A DNA stretch of 64,000 nucleotides from Bacillus sp. RO3 (GTDB taxonomy: Bacteria; Bacillota; Bacilli; Bacillales; Bacillaceae_B), in contig NZ_JAAXCV010000023.1 of NCBI RefSeq assembly GCF_012911895.1, positions 62,001-126,000 of the forward strand, read 5' to 3'. Under the pieces are notes generated by a model. It made no database searches. It was not told the DNA's origin and saw only the letters and a program-made list of their open reading frames with translations. The position numbers were made by a program, and so were the translations under genes. Positions 37,482 to 46,438 of the stretch are shown here, piece by piece (position 1 is the stretch's first letter; each line of letters opens with the position of its first letter).

Positions 37482-40341
37482 GGAATTCTTTCAAACCAGT
37501 CTAAGAAATCAATTCATTGGGCTGATGAGCAGCTTTATCTTTCTGTTCTTCATAGGGGCGGCCTGTTTATTCCTCTATGATCAGTCTATTACCAATCAAT
37601 ATCAAATACAGAAAGATCAGCTCAATGAAAAAGAAGATGTGGCAGAAAAGTTGGATAGAGAGTTCCAACAGGCTTTCTTTGATGCAAGGGGTTACCTTGC
37701 ATTCGGCAGGCAGACATTCAAAGACAGCATCTTCAAGCAGGAGGAAAAAGTGAATGAAGCCATCTCGGAATTAAGAGGGGCAGCTACAAATCCTGAAGAT
37801 CAGCTGTTCATAAGAGATGCCGAAGAATTCTCCATGGTCTATTTCAAGGAGTTGGTGCCAGGGGTCATCGCGGACTTTGAAAAAGGAAACATGGAGGAAG
37901 TCAAGAATGCCTCAGCCAATGGGGGGACCGCTACACTCCAAACGTTTCAGAAACAGCTGAACACATATGTCAATTCCATAGAAGAAAATAAACGGGACGC
38001 CTATGATGAAGTGAACCGAAAGGAATCCTTCAGCCAGGGAGCGTTCGTTCTGTTCGTATTCCTCATGCTTCTTGTTTTGATGCGGCTCATGAGAATGATT
38101 GCGAAACAAATCGGTCAGCCTCTTAATCTGGTGGCTTCAGCGGCAGAGCAGATAGCCGATCAGGAAACCTATCAGCAATGGTCCTTCGAGAATAAGCGTA
38201 AAGATGAAATCGGGAAAATGTCCAGGGCCTTCGAAAAAATGATCTATAAAATCCAACAGAAGGAAGAAGACCTTCTTGCCCAGAATGAAGAGTTGGTGGC
38301 ACAGCAGGACGAACTTGAATCTCAGCAAACAGAGCTTGAGCATCTGCTGATGATGACGAAGAACCGTGAGAAGCATCTGCAGCATCGGAACGAATTCATT
38401 CACGGCATCTCGAATTCCCTTAACAAGCAGGAAGTCCTAGACAGCATCGTCGAAAGCATGTGTCATGTCATGGATGCTTCACGCGGCATGATCGTGTTGA
38501 TGGACGATGAGAAGTCCCATTCTGCTTTTGGTATTTCAGAACAGGGTACTCAGCAGTTCATAAGCTATCTTTTTAACGGACTGCATCAACGACTCTTTAC
38601 CGGAAAAAAACCTTTTTCCATCAAGCGTGAACTCATCGACTCAGAAAAGGGGTACCATCAGGAAACTCTGTATTGCTATGACTTGTTCATTCCTATCGTC
38701 TCTATTGAAAATGAAATCGAGGCAATCATGGTGCTGAGCCGATTCGGCGAGGATTACTCAGAAGAGGAACAGGAAGTATATGACAGTCTGGCTAAACAGA
38801 TATCGTTATCTTTACAGAAGATTTATTTGTTTGAAGAGTCAGAGAAGAACCGATACCTTACTGAAGACATCCTTAATAATATTCAAGAAGGTATCCAGCT
38901 TGTCGATATTGATGGGAACAACTTGTTAATGAATACGAAATATTCACAGATCCTCAATCAGGACGCAAATATTCAGGACGAACGTTTTGATACCTGGAAA
39001 CAAGCATTCCTAAGCCAAGTTGAAAATCATGGAGAGGTCGAAGACTACCTGGAAATGGTCGTGAAAGGAAATCGAACAGGGAAGCATCTCCTTACGTATC
39101 ATCTCAAAAACGGGCATGAAGTATTTCAAGTGTACTCAGAATCTCTTTATAGGGGCAATGAACAGGTGGGAACGATTTTTGTTCACCGTGACATCACCAA
39201 GGAGTTCGAGGTCGACCAAATGAAATCGGAATTTGTCAGCACGGTCAGTCATGAACTCCGCACCCCTCTCTCAAGTGTGCTCGGGTTTACAGAATTGATG
39301 CTGACTAAAGAGCTAAAACCAGAAAGAACGAAGAAATATTTAACGACGATCTATCAAGAAGCGAAAAGATTGACGTCCCTCATCAACGATTTCCTTGATG
39401 TCCAGCGAATGGAGTCGGGCCGTCAAACCTTCGAGAAAAAGTATGAGGATGTCACTCCGATCATTCAACAAGTGATCGATAATCAAAAAGTGAACGCACC
39501 CAACCATTCTTTCAATCTTGCAAGGGATACGGATTATACCATCGTTCTCGGTGATAAAGACAAGCTGTCACAGGCTTTCACCAATCTGATCAGCAATGCC
39601 ATCAAGTATTCTCCTGATGGGGGGACCATCACTGTCCTCTTCAGGGAGGGGGAGGAAAGCATCTTCATTGAAGTCCGGGATGAAGGTCTCGGCATCCCAC
39701 AGGATGCTATTCCCAACCTCTTCACAAAGTTCTACCGCGTTGACAACTCCGACCGGAGAAGAATTGGCGGTACCGGTTTAGGCTTAACGATTGTAAAAGA
39801 GATCATTGAAACCCATGACGGTGAAATCAGCGTCTCTTCAGAAGTAGGGAAAGGAAGTGTGTTCACCGTCCGGCTACCTATGGTAACTCTCGAAACCTTC
39901 AAGGAAGATGAGCACTGTGGGGATGGCATGAACATCATTGTCATAGAAGATGATATTAATCTGGCATCCTTGCTGAAGGCAGAGCTGTCCGATAGTGGTT
40001 TCAAGGTACAGCACACTCCGTCAGGTCCTGAGGCCCTCCTGAGAATGGAGCAGGAAATACCAGATGCCGTCGTCCTCGATATTATGCTCGAAGGAAGCAT
40101 GTCGGGATGGGATGTGTTAGAAAAGATGAAAGCGGACGAAGCGCTTGCCCATATCCCGATCATTGTATCTTCAGCACTCGATGAGAAAGAAAAGGGGCTT
40201 ACTCTTGGAGCCAATGATTATCTGGTGAAACCCTATCATCCGAGCAGACTATCGAAAACCATCTTACATCTCCTGTTGAAAAACGGGGTGAAAGGTGAAA
40301 TTCTTGTGCCTGTAAAGGAAGATAAAACTGAAGATAAGTAG
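37468..40341 (+). CDS. Hybrid sensor histidine kinase with GAF, PAS and receiver
   Basis: 957-residue membrane sensor kinase. Transmembrane helix 1 (~15-37), an extracytoplasmic helical sensor of ~145 residues (CHASE3-like), transmembrane helix 2 (~185-205), HAMP (~210-262), a coiled coil rich in Q/E/L (~262-310), a GAF-like domain (~320-455), a PAS domain (~470-580), HisKA with phospho-His in STVSHELRTPLSSVLGFTELM, HATPase_c (NLISNAIKYSPDGG, GGTGLGLTIVKEI) and a C-terminal receiver (VIEDD, VVLDIMLEG). Start ATG 37468 overlaps the upstream receiver by 14 bases, so the two are coupled. The signal is unknown. Confidence 0.9.
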   Translation: MKRLREFFQTSLRNQFIGLMSSFIFLFFIGAACLFLYDQSITNQYQIQKDQLNEKEDVAEKLDREFQQAFFDARGYLAFGRQTFKDSIFKQEEKVNEAISELRGAATNPEDQLFIRDAEEFSMVYFKELVPGVIADFEKGNMEEVKNASANGGTATLQTFQKQLNTYVNSIEENKRDAYDEVNRKESFSQGAFVLFVFLMLLVLMRLMRMIAKQIGQPLNLVASAAEQIADQETYQQWSFENKRKDEIGKMSRAFEKMIYKIQQKEEDLLAQNEELVAQQDELESQQTELEHLLMMTKNREKHLQHRNEFIHGISNSLNKQEVLDSIVESMCHVMDASRGMIVLMDDEKSHSAFGISEQGTQQFISYLFNGLHQRLFTGKKPFSIKRELIDSEKGYHQETLYCYDLFIPIVSIENEIEAIMVLSRFGEDYSEEEQEVYDSLAKQISLSLQKIYLFEESEKNRYLTEDILNNIQEGIQLVDIDGNNLLMNTKYSQILNQDANIQDERFDTWKQAFLSQVENHGEVEDYLEMVVKGNRTGKHLLTYHLKNGHEVFQVYSESLYRGNEQVGTIFVHRDITKEFEVDQMKSEFVSTVSHELRTPLSSVLGFTELMLTKELKPERTKKYLTTIYQEAKRLTSLINDFLDVQRMESGRQTFEKKYEDVTPIIQQVIDNQKVNAPNHSFNLARDTDYTIVLGDKDKLSQAFTNLISNAIKYSPDGGTITVLFREGEESIFIEVRDEGLGIPQDAIPNLFTKFYRVDNSDRRRIGGTGLGLTIVKEIIETHDGEISVSSEVGKGSVFTVRLPMVTLETFKEDEHCGDGMNIIVIEDDINLASLLKAELSDSGFKVQHTPSGPEALLRMEQEIPDAVVLDIMLEGSMSGWDVLEKMKADEALAHIPIIVSSALDEKEKGLTLGANDYLVKPYHPSRLSKTILHLLLKNGVKGEILVPVKEDKTEDK

Positions 40342-40346
40342 TGGAG

Positions 40347-40375
40347 AGAGGCTTCCGGTGACGGAAGCCTCTTAT
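40347..40375 (+). terminator. Terminator after the hybrid kinase
   Basis: AGAGGCTTCCG / CGGAAGCCTCT stem over GTGA, then TATTCTT. Confidence 0.75.
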
Positions 40376-40409
40376 TCTTGAAGAATGAAATGATTGTATA
40401 ATTAAAATG

Positions 40410-40446
40410 AAAAAGCCTCCTGCAGACTGCTGCGGGAGGCTTTTTC
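40410..40446. terminator. Bidirectional terminator between kinase and clpP
   Basis: AAAAAGCCTCC pairs with GGGAGGCTTTTT; A and T runs on both sides allow termination from either strand. It closes clpP on the minus strand. Confidence 0.85.
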
Positions 40447-40452
40447 AACGTC

Positions 40453-41049
40453 TTACTTATTATTCATTTCGTTGCGAGTGATGATACGATCGATTAATCC
40501 ATATTCAAGAGCTCTCTCGGCTGTCATGAAGTTATCACGATCCGTATCCTTCGAAATCACTTCAAGTGGTTGACCAGTGCGATCAGCCAGGATTTGATTC
40601 AGTTTTTCACGAAGGAATAGAATACGCTTCGCAGCGATTTCGATTTCCGTTGCCTGTCCCTGTGCTCCACCAAGCGGCTGGTGAATCATCACTTCAGCGT
40701 TAGGAAGGGCAAGTCGCTTCCCTTTTGCACCTGCTGCAAGAAGGAACGCACCCATTGAAGCAGCCATTCCGATACAGATGGTTTGAACATCAGGCTTGAT
40801 GTACTGGATCGTATCGTAAATCGCCATTCCCGCCGTGATGCTTCCGCCAGGAGAGTTGATATAGATGGAGATATCTTTTTCCGGGTTTTCAGATTCAAGG
40901 AAAAGAAGTTGTGCTACAATGGAATTTGCCACATTGTCATCAATGCCGCTTCCAAGCATAATCACACGGTCTTTCAATAAACGTGAATAAATGTCATACG
41001 CACGTTCACCGCGGTTTGTTTGTTCAATTACTGTAGGGATTAAATTCAT
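40453..41049 (-). CDS. clpP: ClpP, ATP-dependent protease proteolytic subunit
   Basis: Serine protease of the ClpCP, ClpEP and ClpXP machines, 198 residues. Catalytic triad Ser98 (GMAASMGAF), His123 ([10 protein letters not shown]) and Asp172 (DTDRDNFM) all present; N-terminal axial loop [25 protein letters not shown] is intact. AAGGAGG precedes the ATG. A CtsR operator overlaps its promoter. Only gene on the minus strand among housekeeping genes in this part of the window. Confidence 0.97.
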   Translation of the reverse strand: MNLIPTVIEQTNRGERAYDIYSRLLKDRVIMLGSGIDDNVANSIVAQLLFLESENPEKDISIYINSPGGSITAGMAIYDTIQYIKPDVQTICIGMAASMGAFLLAAGAKGKRLALPNAEVMIHQPLGGAQGQATEIEIAAKRILFLREKLNQILADRTGQPLEVISKDTDRDNFMTAERALEYGLIDRIITRNEMNNK

Positions 41050-41111
41050 CCTCGTTCCTCCTTAAAAATCCTTTTTATTTTTTTATCATTACATATTCAC
41101 TTTGTACTGTA

Positions 41112-41141
41112 ATCATACACCCATGGTCAATAAAGGTCAAA
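41112..41141 (-). promoter_or_regulatory. clpP promoter with overlapping CtsR operator
   Basis: On the minus strand TTGACC (41140-41135), a 17-base spacer and TATGAT (41117-41112). The tandem heptads GGTCAAT-AAA-GGTCAAA at 41125-41141 (plus strand) match the CtsR direct repeat with one mismatch and include the -35. Heat-shock derepression of clpP by CtsR is expected. Confidence 0.85.
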
Positions 41142-41149
41142 CTAAACGC

Positions 41150-41607
41150 TTCCTATATTAACCTTTAATTAAATCCTTTCTACATGATACCCATTCATTC
41201 CTTTTTTAAACAGAGGTCTTTTGGTGAGTTTGTTGATATTTTAGTCGGTGGAAAGCAGGGAACAACTTTTCTGTTACTGGTAAAAAAACCTGAGTCCAGC
41301 TTAGAATGAATGACAGACCATTCGTTTTTGCTGCAGGCACTTGCTTATCTCTGAGGAGGAAGCCTTTTCTTGCTTTTCCCTGCGGCGCCCCGATTTCCCC
41401 ATAAGTCAACTGCATTCCATTCCGATCCACTCTGTGTGACGATTTTAGTCTGTTGAGTAAAGAGGTAAAACCTTTCTTTCTTCAGAGAATGCCACTTACA
41501 CTAAAAAAGGAATTAGTAGGAAAGCTAAAAAACATAATCTATAATATCTATTGCAAACAAGCAATATCTGCCTTATAATATATATTCGTGACGGTTATTT
41601 ATTATCT
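41150..41607. other. Gap between clpP and tRNA-Arg
   Basis: About 460 bases without a gene I can support. A 74-codon minus-strand frame (41206-41430) contains the string GEIGAPQGKARKGF; similar strings recur in Bacillus intergenic repeats, so I regard it as repeat-derived, not a gene. A promoter for the tRNA should lie near 41560-41600 (TATAAT-like TATATT at 41579-41585). Confidence 0.4.
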
Positions 41608-41679
41608 GCCCTCGTGGTGCAACGGATAGCACGTAAGATTCCGGTTCTTAAAATGGGGGTTCGATTCCCTCCGAGGGCG
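41608..41679 (+). tRNA. tRNA-Arg (anticodon CCG)
   Basis: Acceptor stem GCCCTCG / CGAGGGC with discriminator G, D arm GGTGCAACGGATAGCAC, anticodon stem TAAGA / TCTTA with loop TTCCGGT (anticodon CCG, reads CGG), and T arm GGGGGTTCGATTCCC. CCA is not encoded. B. subtilis also has a tRNA-Arg next to clpP. It is the left neighbour of the accessory region. Confidence 0.95.
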
Positions 41680-41687
41680 TACCAGAG

Positions 41688-41737
41688 ACCTTGTGTTTGT
41701 TGAGTTATCAGCAGGCATGGGGTCTTTTTTTGTTTGG
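41688..41737 (+). terminator. Probable tRNA terminator
   Basis: AGACC and GGTCT pair across a 25-base loop, followed by seven T. Confidence 0.5.
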
Positions 41738-41868
41738 TTTGATTTGTGCTTTTCAATTTTTTCGTAAAGAGAGGGACAACCACCCCCCCAACCGTTTCAA
41801 GGAAGGTTATGGGCGACTTTAAACGTTGAAAAAGATGTTTTAATTGTCAAATAGTCAATTAAACTTCC

Positions 41869-42653
41869 TTATCCACTTACTTTACGCATCCAAAACTCAA
41901 TCGGCCCTCTATTGAATATCTTTCGCCAATGTGTTGATAGGATGGTAGAGACAAGAAAGAAAATGACAGCCACCGTGATCGCAAATGGCAGGGTGTTATC
42001 CACTAAACCTCCAAACATAGAAAAGACAACCAAAACAAGAAAATGTCCCACATAGAGTGTAAGGGCAACCTGGCCTGTGTAAACAAGTGCATGGACTATG
42101 GAACTTTCATGGAATCTTTCAGATAAGTAGATACATATAAGGATAGCGATGATGGCAGTACTGGTGCTGGAAATCATGTAAAACATTGTTGGGGGCATCG
42201 GTTTGGTGGCGAATAAATAGGACGCGACTTCAGGTCCTGCCATTGAGTTGAAAGTTTGATCAGTGTGAAGGACGCCGCTTCCACTAACAAAAAGGTGATG
42301 ATTGTTCCGATCAACAGGTTGTTTCGGAATTTTTTGCGTTGGTAATCGAATCTTCCTAGCCACATACCTATGAATACGAATGCTACCCATGGGAAAATGG
42401 GGTGATATCCGTTAAAGAACAGGTTGCTTATAAATCCATTCGCTGTCCAAAATTTTTCATAATGTTGAAACGATGTATCCCATCCATACTCATAATTCAG
42501 TAGGAGCTGAAAAGCTTGTGAAGTAAGGACTGTAACAAGAGCTGCCAATAACAGCGTCCTCGAGGAAACGACGATAAAGAACGAAGCGATGAACATATAA
42601 AAGGCATAATAATGCAGAATGTCTGCGCTCCACTCCATGAGGAACAGGCACAT
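41869..42653 (-). pseudogene. DUF418-type membrane protein, truncated and frameshifted
   Basis: Minus-strand remnant in two frames. Frame one from 42653 (MCLFLMEWSADILHYYAFYMF) to about 42240 and frame two from there to 41869 (FNSMAGPEVASYLFATKPMP ... HWRKIFNRGPIEFWMRKVSG). The tail, with GPIEFWMRK, matches the C terminus of DUF418 / YeiB-like membrane proteins; the N-terminal third of the family, including the first helices, is missing, and a stop lies in frame just upstream (near 42680). Frameshift plus truncation mark it as dead. Confidence 0.75.
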
Positions 42654-43067
42654 GCCCAGAACGAATAAGAATCCTGACCGCCTCTAAATCATCCTTCGAT
42701 AGTCTTTAGAGAAAGCAGGATGTAGACATGCTTTTTTCGTCATATGAAAGCCATATAAGAACAGGATTGAAGGAAACTCCTTCGTTCGAATAATGATCTC
42801 GCCCGCCTACTATCAACGTTAAAAATTCTGTATCTTATCATTTTGTAACGGAAGATTATTCAGTCTCAGGCTTGCTGTATCACCAAGTAATTGGTAATAT
42901 CCCATGACCAGAACAAGTGCTTACCACATCGGTGAATGGAATGAGAAGATAGCCCGATACCAGTAGCTGCTAGTCTTAATAAGCGAATCTAAATAGCAGA
43001 CGTGCAGGTCAATTCAGGGTATGATGATAATGAACCCAAAAACGAAGATCTATTGTAGGTGAAAAAT

Positions 43068-43781
43068 ATGTTTTTAAAAAGAATCACACTGTTACGTGAG
43101 AATATCGGATCTACTACTGTCTATCCTTTTTCCATTCCCACAATCAGAAATTTCCATCAAATCAATTTAACAAGCAGAGTGACATTTTTCGTGGGAGAGA
43201 ATGGTTCAGGAAAATCTACACTCTTAGAAGCAATTGCTGATAAATGCGAATTTAACACGGCAGGGGGAGGTCGAAATAACACGTATGATCTGAATTCGTC
43301 TGAATCAGCGCTTGGAGAGTATATCAGGCTTTCATGGATGCCTAAAGTCTCTAAAGGTTTCTTTCTTCGGGCTGAGTCCTTTTATAACTTCGCTTCCCAT
43401 ATTGATGAGGTGGGAGCTCAGGAAGCTTATGGAGGGCGTTCTTTACACCACCAATCTCATGGAGAGTCCTTTTTCTCTCTCTTTACAAACCGATTTAAGG
43501 GAAGAGCCATCTATTTATTAGATGAACCAGAGGCAGCATTATCTCCTCAACGGCAGCTCTCATTTTTAAAGATCATACACGATTTGACGTTGTCTGGTGA
43601 TTGTCAGTTTATTATCGCAACCCATTCCCCCATTCTGTTGGGCTTTCCAAACTCAACCATCCTTAGCTTTGATAACGGCACCATTCGTGAGGTGCAGTAT
43701 GAAGAAACAGACCACTATCAAATTACGAAGTATTATTTAGAAAATCGAGAAAAGTTTATGAAACAAATCTTAGATGATTAG
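43068..43781 (+). CDS. AAA family ATPase (ABC-type fold, AAA_21-like)
   Basis: 237-residue single-domain ATPase. Walker A FFVGENGSGKST (~42-53), ABC-like signature HQSHGES (~140), Walker B IYLLDEPEAALSP (~158) and a switch histidine in IIATHSPILLG. Similar stand-alone ATPases are widespread in bacteria; some relate to OLD/RecF or to defence ATPases, but no partner gene (nuclease, TIR) is adjacent. ATG 43068 after TAGGTG; a GTG at 43059 lies in that ribosome site. Function unknown. Confidence 0.8.
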   Translation: MFLKRITLLRENIGSTTVYPFSIPTIRNFHQINLTSRVTFFVGENGSGKSTLLEAIADKCEFNTAGGGRNNTYDLNSSESALGEYIRLSWMPKVSKGFFLRAESFYNFASHIDEVGAQEAYGGRSLHHQSHGESFFSLFTNRFKGRAIYLLDEPEAALSPQRQLSFLKIIHDLTLSGDCQFIIATHSPILLGFPNSTILSFDNGTIREVQYEETDHYQITKYYLENREKFMKQILDD

Positions 43782-44450
43782 GAGTGTTCTCTAATCAGGA
43801 ACGTCCAGAAGCGGGTGCGTTAATGCAGTTCGGATATACATGGTATAACCATACATCGATATAGAAGGCGGGTATCCCTCTCCGAAATACATTTCTAATC
43901 TATGACAATACATGAGAAATGTATTCTCGCCGGATTCTGTATATGGAATGAGCATTGGCGTTTTCCTTGCTTACATATGTAACCCAGTAAATTCCCATTA
44001 AGGACAAAACAGAAGACATTCTAGCGGTCTGTAAGCAAAGATTGGCTTCCATTAAAGTCAATTTATTAGAAAGGTCGTTCTGGGAATATTATCCTTTTAA
44101 TGCTGTTATATGATAAGATTTAGTTATCTGAAAATTCTCTTGTGCTTTTTAGGTCAATAATTTATACAGGAAAACAAAGGGCCTAACTGATTTATAATCC
44201 CTCAACCTAAAAGGGGAAAATCATTTGAACCAAGCATTACCTTAACAATGAGAGTTTCCTGAGCCCTTATCTTATTGGAACTCTAGCTATGAGAAATGAA
44301 ATGTTGCGAGTAAGGGCCAAATCGTGCTGAATATGTTCTGTGGAGGATTTGCCTAAAAAAAATAGTTTTATGCAATATCGGATGCATATGTAGATTAGTG
44401 GTCCATTTTAGAATTAGAATATCAAAAAAATTTGTAGAAGCAGCATTTCT
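43782..44450. other. Gene-free 670-bp stretch at left edge of the accessory region
   Basis: No supported gene. It holds an 11-bp inverted repeat AATACATTTCT / AGAAATGTATT (43886-43896 and 43915-43925). It also holds the left copy of a repeat: ACCCAGTAAATTCCCATTAA at 43982-44001, preceded by TTGGCGTTTT and a degenerate hairpin. The same combination recurs at 58214-58291. Confidence 0.6.
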
Positions 44451-44936
44451 TTATATTTTACTTCTCTTAACTAATTCGTAATAAAGAACTGTAGTTGTTT
44501 GTACTATTAGAAAAACGATTACTGAAAATTTAATACTGTAACCATTTTGATACTCGATTACTTCCACTAGAGTAGATATCTTTTCCATTATTAAACCTAC
44601 TAATGTCCAAACTATAATATATGGGATGAAGCATGTTTTATTGATTTTGAATTTTTGGTAGAAGTATACAAAGAAATAGCTAAAAAATGCAAAAATAAAA
44701 TATGTTAACAAATCGAATAATTCGTATTTATTTGAATCATTAACCTTGTAAAAATCAATAAGGCCTCCACCAATCGTAAAATCGAATAATAAAGATATTG
44801 TAAACCCCCATGTTAAAAATAGTATTGTAGTTCTTCTGCAGAGGTTTCTTGGCAAAAACATAAAGGTACCAAAGGCAAACACGAGCGCAACAACGATGTA
44901 AATTTCATTCTTGTTAAATGATTCCCACAATATCAT
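44451..44936 (-). CDS. CBO0543-family membrane protein
   Basis: 161-residue protein with about five hydrophobic helices. The central pattern FDFTIGGGLIDFYKVND followed by YELFDLLTYF and a FSYFFVYFYQKF helix fits the uncharacterised CBO0543 family of Firmicutes membrane proteins. It starts two bases after the stop of the upstream membrane gene, with GGTGAG as ribosome site, so the two are coupled. Composition is very A/T-rich. Function unknown. Confidence 0.65.
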   Translation of the reverse strand: MILWESFNKNEIYIVVALVFAFGTFMFLPRNLCRRTTILFLTWGFTISLLFDFTIGGGLIDFYKVNDSNKYELFDLLTYFIFAFFSYFFVYFYQKFKINKTCFIPYIIVWTLVGLIMEKISTLVEVIEYQNGYSIKFSVIVFLIVQTTTVLYYELVKRSKI

Positions 44937-44938
44937 TT

Positions 44939-45406
44939 TTATCTCACCGCATTCTTTGTTAATTTATAAAAAATTTCATAAGAAATAATAGCGATTATAA
45001 AAAGTAACAAGTAGTATATAGCGCTATAACTATAATTCCAATTAATCTTTTCAGTTATATTAAGAACTTCAATTGTTACACTTAGACATAATAATAATAT
45101 TAAGGATGAAGTAATGATTAGCCCTTTTTCAACGAATGTTTTAGCCTCTATAAAAAAGTTCAGATGAACCAGAATAAGAAGTGGAGTAATGATACTTCGA
45201 TTTAGAAGGTATGCTGTATAAGGTAAAACTTTCTGAGTAACAGTTAATAACTCCATCTCATCAATAACAATCCATGAAAAGTTAATATTTACTATAAGTG
45301 TTATTAGAAAAACAAATGTGTTCTCGAAAATATCGAGTCTTTTTTTTATTACGAAAAAAAAGGAAATAACTAACCATGTGAGGGAGAAAAACACTACAAG
45401 TTCCAT
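44939..45406 (-). CDS. Small polytopic membrane protein, unknown
   Basis: 155-residue protein with about five transmembrane helices and basic cytoplasmic ends (KKR after helix one; final KLTKNAVR). A clear ribosome site AAAGGAG precedes the ATG. Paired with the downstream CBO0543-like protein and of similar size, it may be a distant relative or partner. I do not recognise a family. Confidence 0.6.
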   Translation of the reverse strand: MELVVFFSLTWLVISFFFVIKKRLDIFENTFVFLITLIVNINFSWIVIDEMELLTVTQKVLPYTAYLLNRSIITPLLILVHLNFFIEAKTFVEKGLIITSSLILLLCLSVTIEVLNITEKINWNYSYSAIYYLLLFIIAIISYEIFYKLTKNAVR

Positions 45407-45652
45407 ATGAATCTCCTTTTATTTTTACTTATAGTATTTAACTTTCGATCTAAAAAATACGGATATGTTAGTTATTTTGATTGAAAATATTAAGTTTGTA
45501 ACAATTATAAATAATTGTTACAAAAGAAATTGGATTAGTTCAAGGAAATATTAAAATGTATCTAATAACTATGGCTCTTAAGTAGACCAGGTTGTGTTGT
45601 TATGTAGTTAAGTTTGAAAAAGATATCTAACGTATCTGTATTTTGGGATAAA

Positions 45653-45693
45653 TAAAAAAATCCACTTTGAAATTAGCTTAATCAAAATGGATT
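45653..45693 (-). terminator. Minus-strand terminator
   Basis: On the minus strand AATCCATTTTGA pairs with TCAAAGTGGATT (one mismatch), followed by seven T. It ends a leftward transcript from the GNAT remnant. Confidence 0.7.
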
Positions 45694-45792
45694 CTCTCAT
45701 AGCAGATTTAAGAATGTTGTTTTTTAAAAATTTGATCATTTTTCACTTGTGTTTCTGTTCAAGCAATCCCTTAAAGCAATAGGGTTTGATAA

Positions 45793-46095
45793 TTAAAGTA
45801 TCAGTTTCATACCTACATGACTCGCCAAAAATGTTGGTCGATAGTAAAACGATGGACAATGTAACGTTACTTATCGGTTGTCAATTGCAAAAGACCCAAT
45901 CCCTTAGTTTTTGCGATTGCAATCTCTTCTTTAAGCAAGGCTTCTCCTACCCTTTCCGCGCTAGCCCCGGTCTACACTAACTACAGCAAGTCTGACACAT
46001 AATTTTTCAGAAGCCATTTTACTATTGCTTTTCATACAAAGTTCCTCACCAGGTATTATAGTGTCCTGGAACGATTTAACTTTGGGATCAATCAT
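45793..46095 (-). pseudogene. GNAT N-acetyltransferase remnant
   Basis: Minus-strand decayed gene. Segment one, from ATG 46095, reads MIDPKVKSFQDTIIPGEELC ... EKLCVRLAVVSVDRG, hits TAG, then RGKG. A frameshift leads to VGEALLKEEIAIAKTKGLGL and LQLTTDK, then TAA and RY..HRF, and another frameshift to RPTFLASHVGMKLIL-stop. RGKG(V)GEALL, the LLQLTTDK strand, HRFY and the final GF.ASH.GMKL pattern are the acetyl-CoA motif and tail of GNAT enzymes. Two in-frame stops and two shifts make it nonfunctional. Confidence 0.75.
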
Positions 46096-46438
46096 CATCC
46101 TAGAAAGTTTTAGAGGAGGACTTATCATCCATTAAACAAATATCAGGAAACGAGTGAATTATAGTCTTCATCACAATGCTCCCTCCCACCCAGGGTATAT
46201 GTGAGAAGAGTAAATACTTATATGAAGGCTAATTGCTCTATATTCCAAATGAAATTACATAGTACGTTTCTAGACATTTCTAAGTTGAATAATCTGGATC
46301 TTCCACTGGGAGTTCTTTACTGCAAAGGGAAATAGTCGACTGTTAATAATCCTACCGCGTTTTGCAATGACTATTTCCTACAAGGATAATATTATTCGTG
46401 TTAGTCACTAAGTCTAGCTTAATTAATGTATTTCAATT
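46096..46438. other. Gap with a 10-bp inverted repeat
   Basis: No gene supported. GGAAATAGTC (46328-46337) and GACTATTTCC (46369-46378) are perfect complements 60 bp past the end of the regulator gene; lacking a T run, it could still terminate that leftward transcript weakly. Confidence 0.45.

Noticed and set aside
41206-41430. 74-codon minus-strand frame between clpP and tRNA-Arg
   Set aside because: The GEIGAPQGKARKGF-like string looks like a dispersed intergenic repeat of bacilli read as protein; no ribosome site or family.
43068-45406. Defence system from the AAA ATPase and the two membrane proteins
   Set aside because: The ATPase is on the opposite strand, 670 bp from the membrane pair, and no nuclease, TIR or other effector is present.
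45786-45980. 64-codon plus-strand frame (starting MIIKVSVSYLHDSPKML)
   Set aside because: It is the antisense of the GNAT remnant, has no ribosome site, and the minus-strand protein similarity explains the sequence better.
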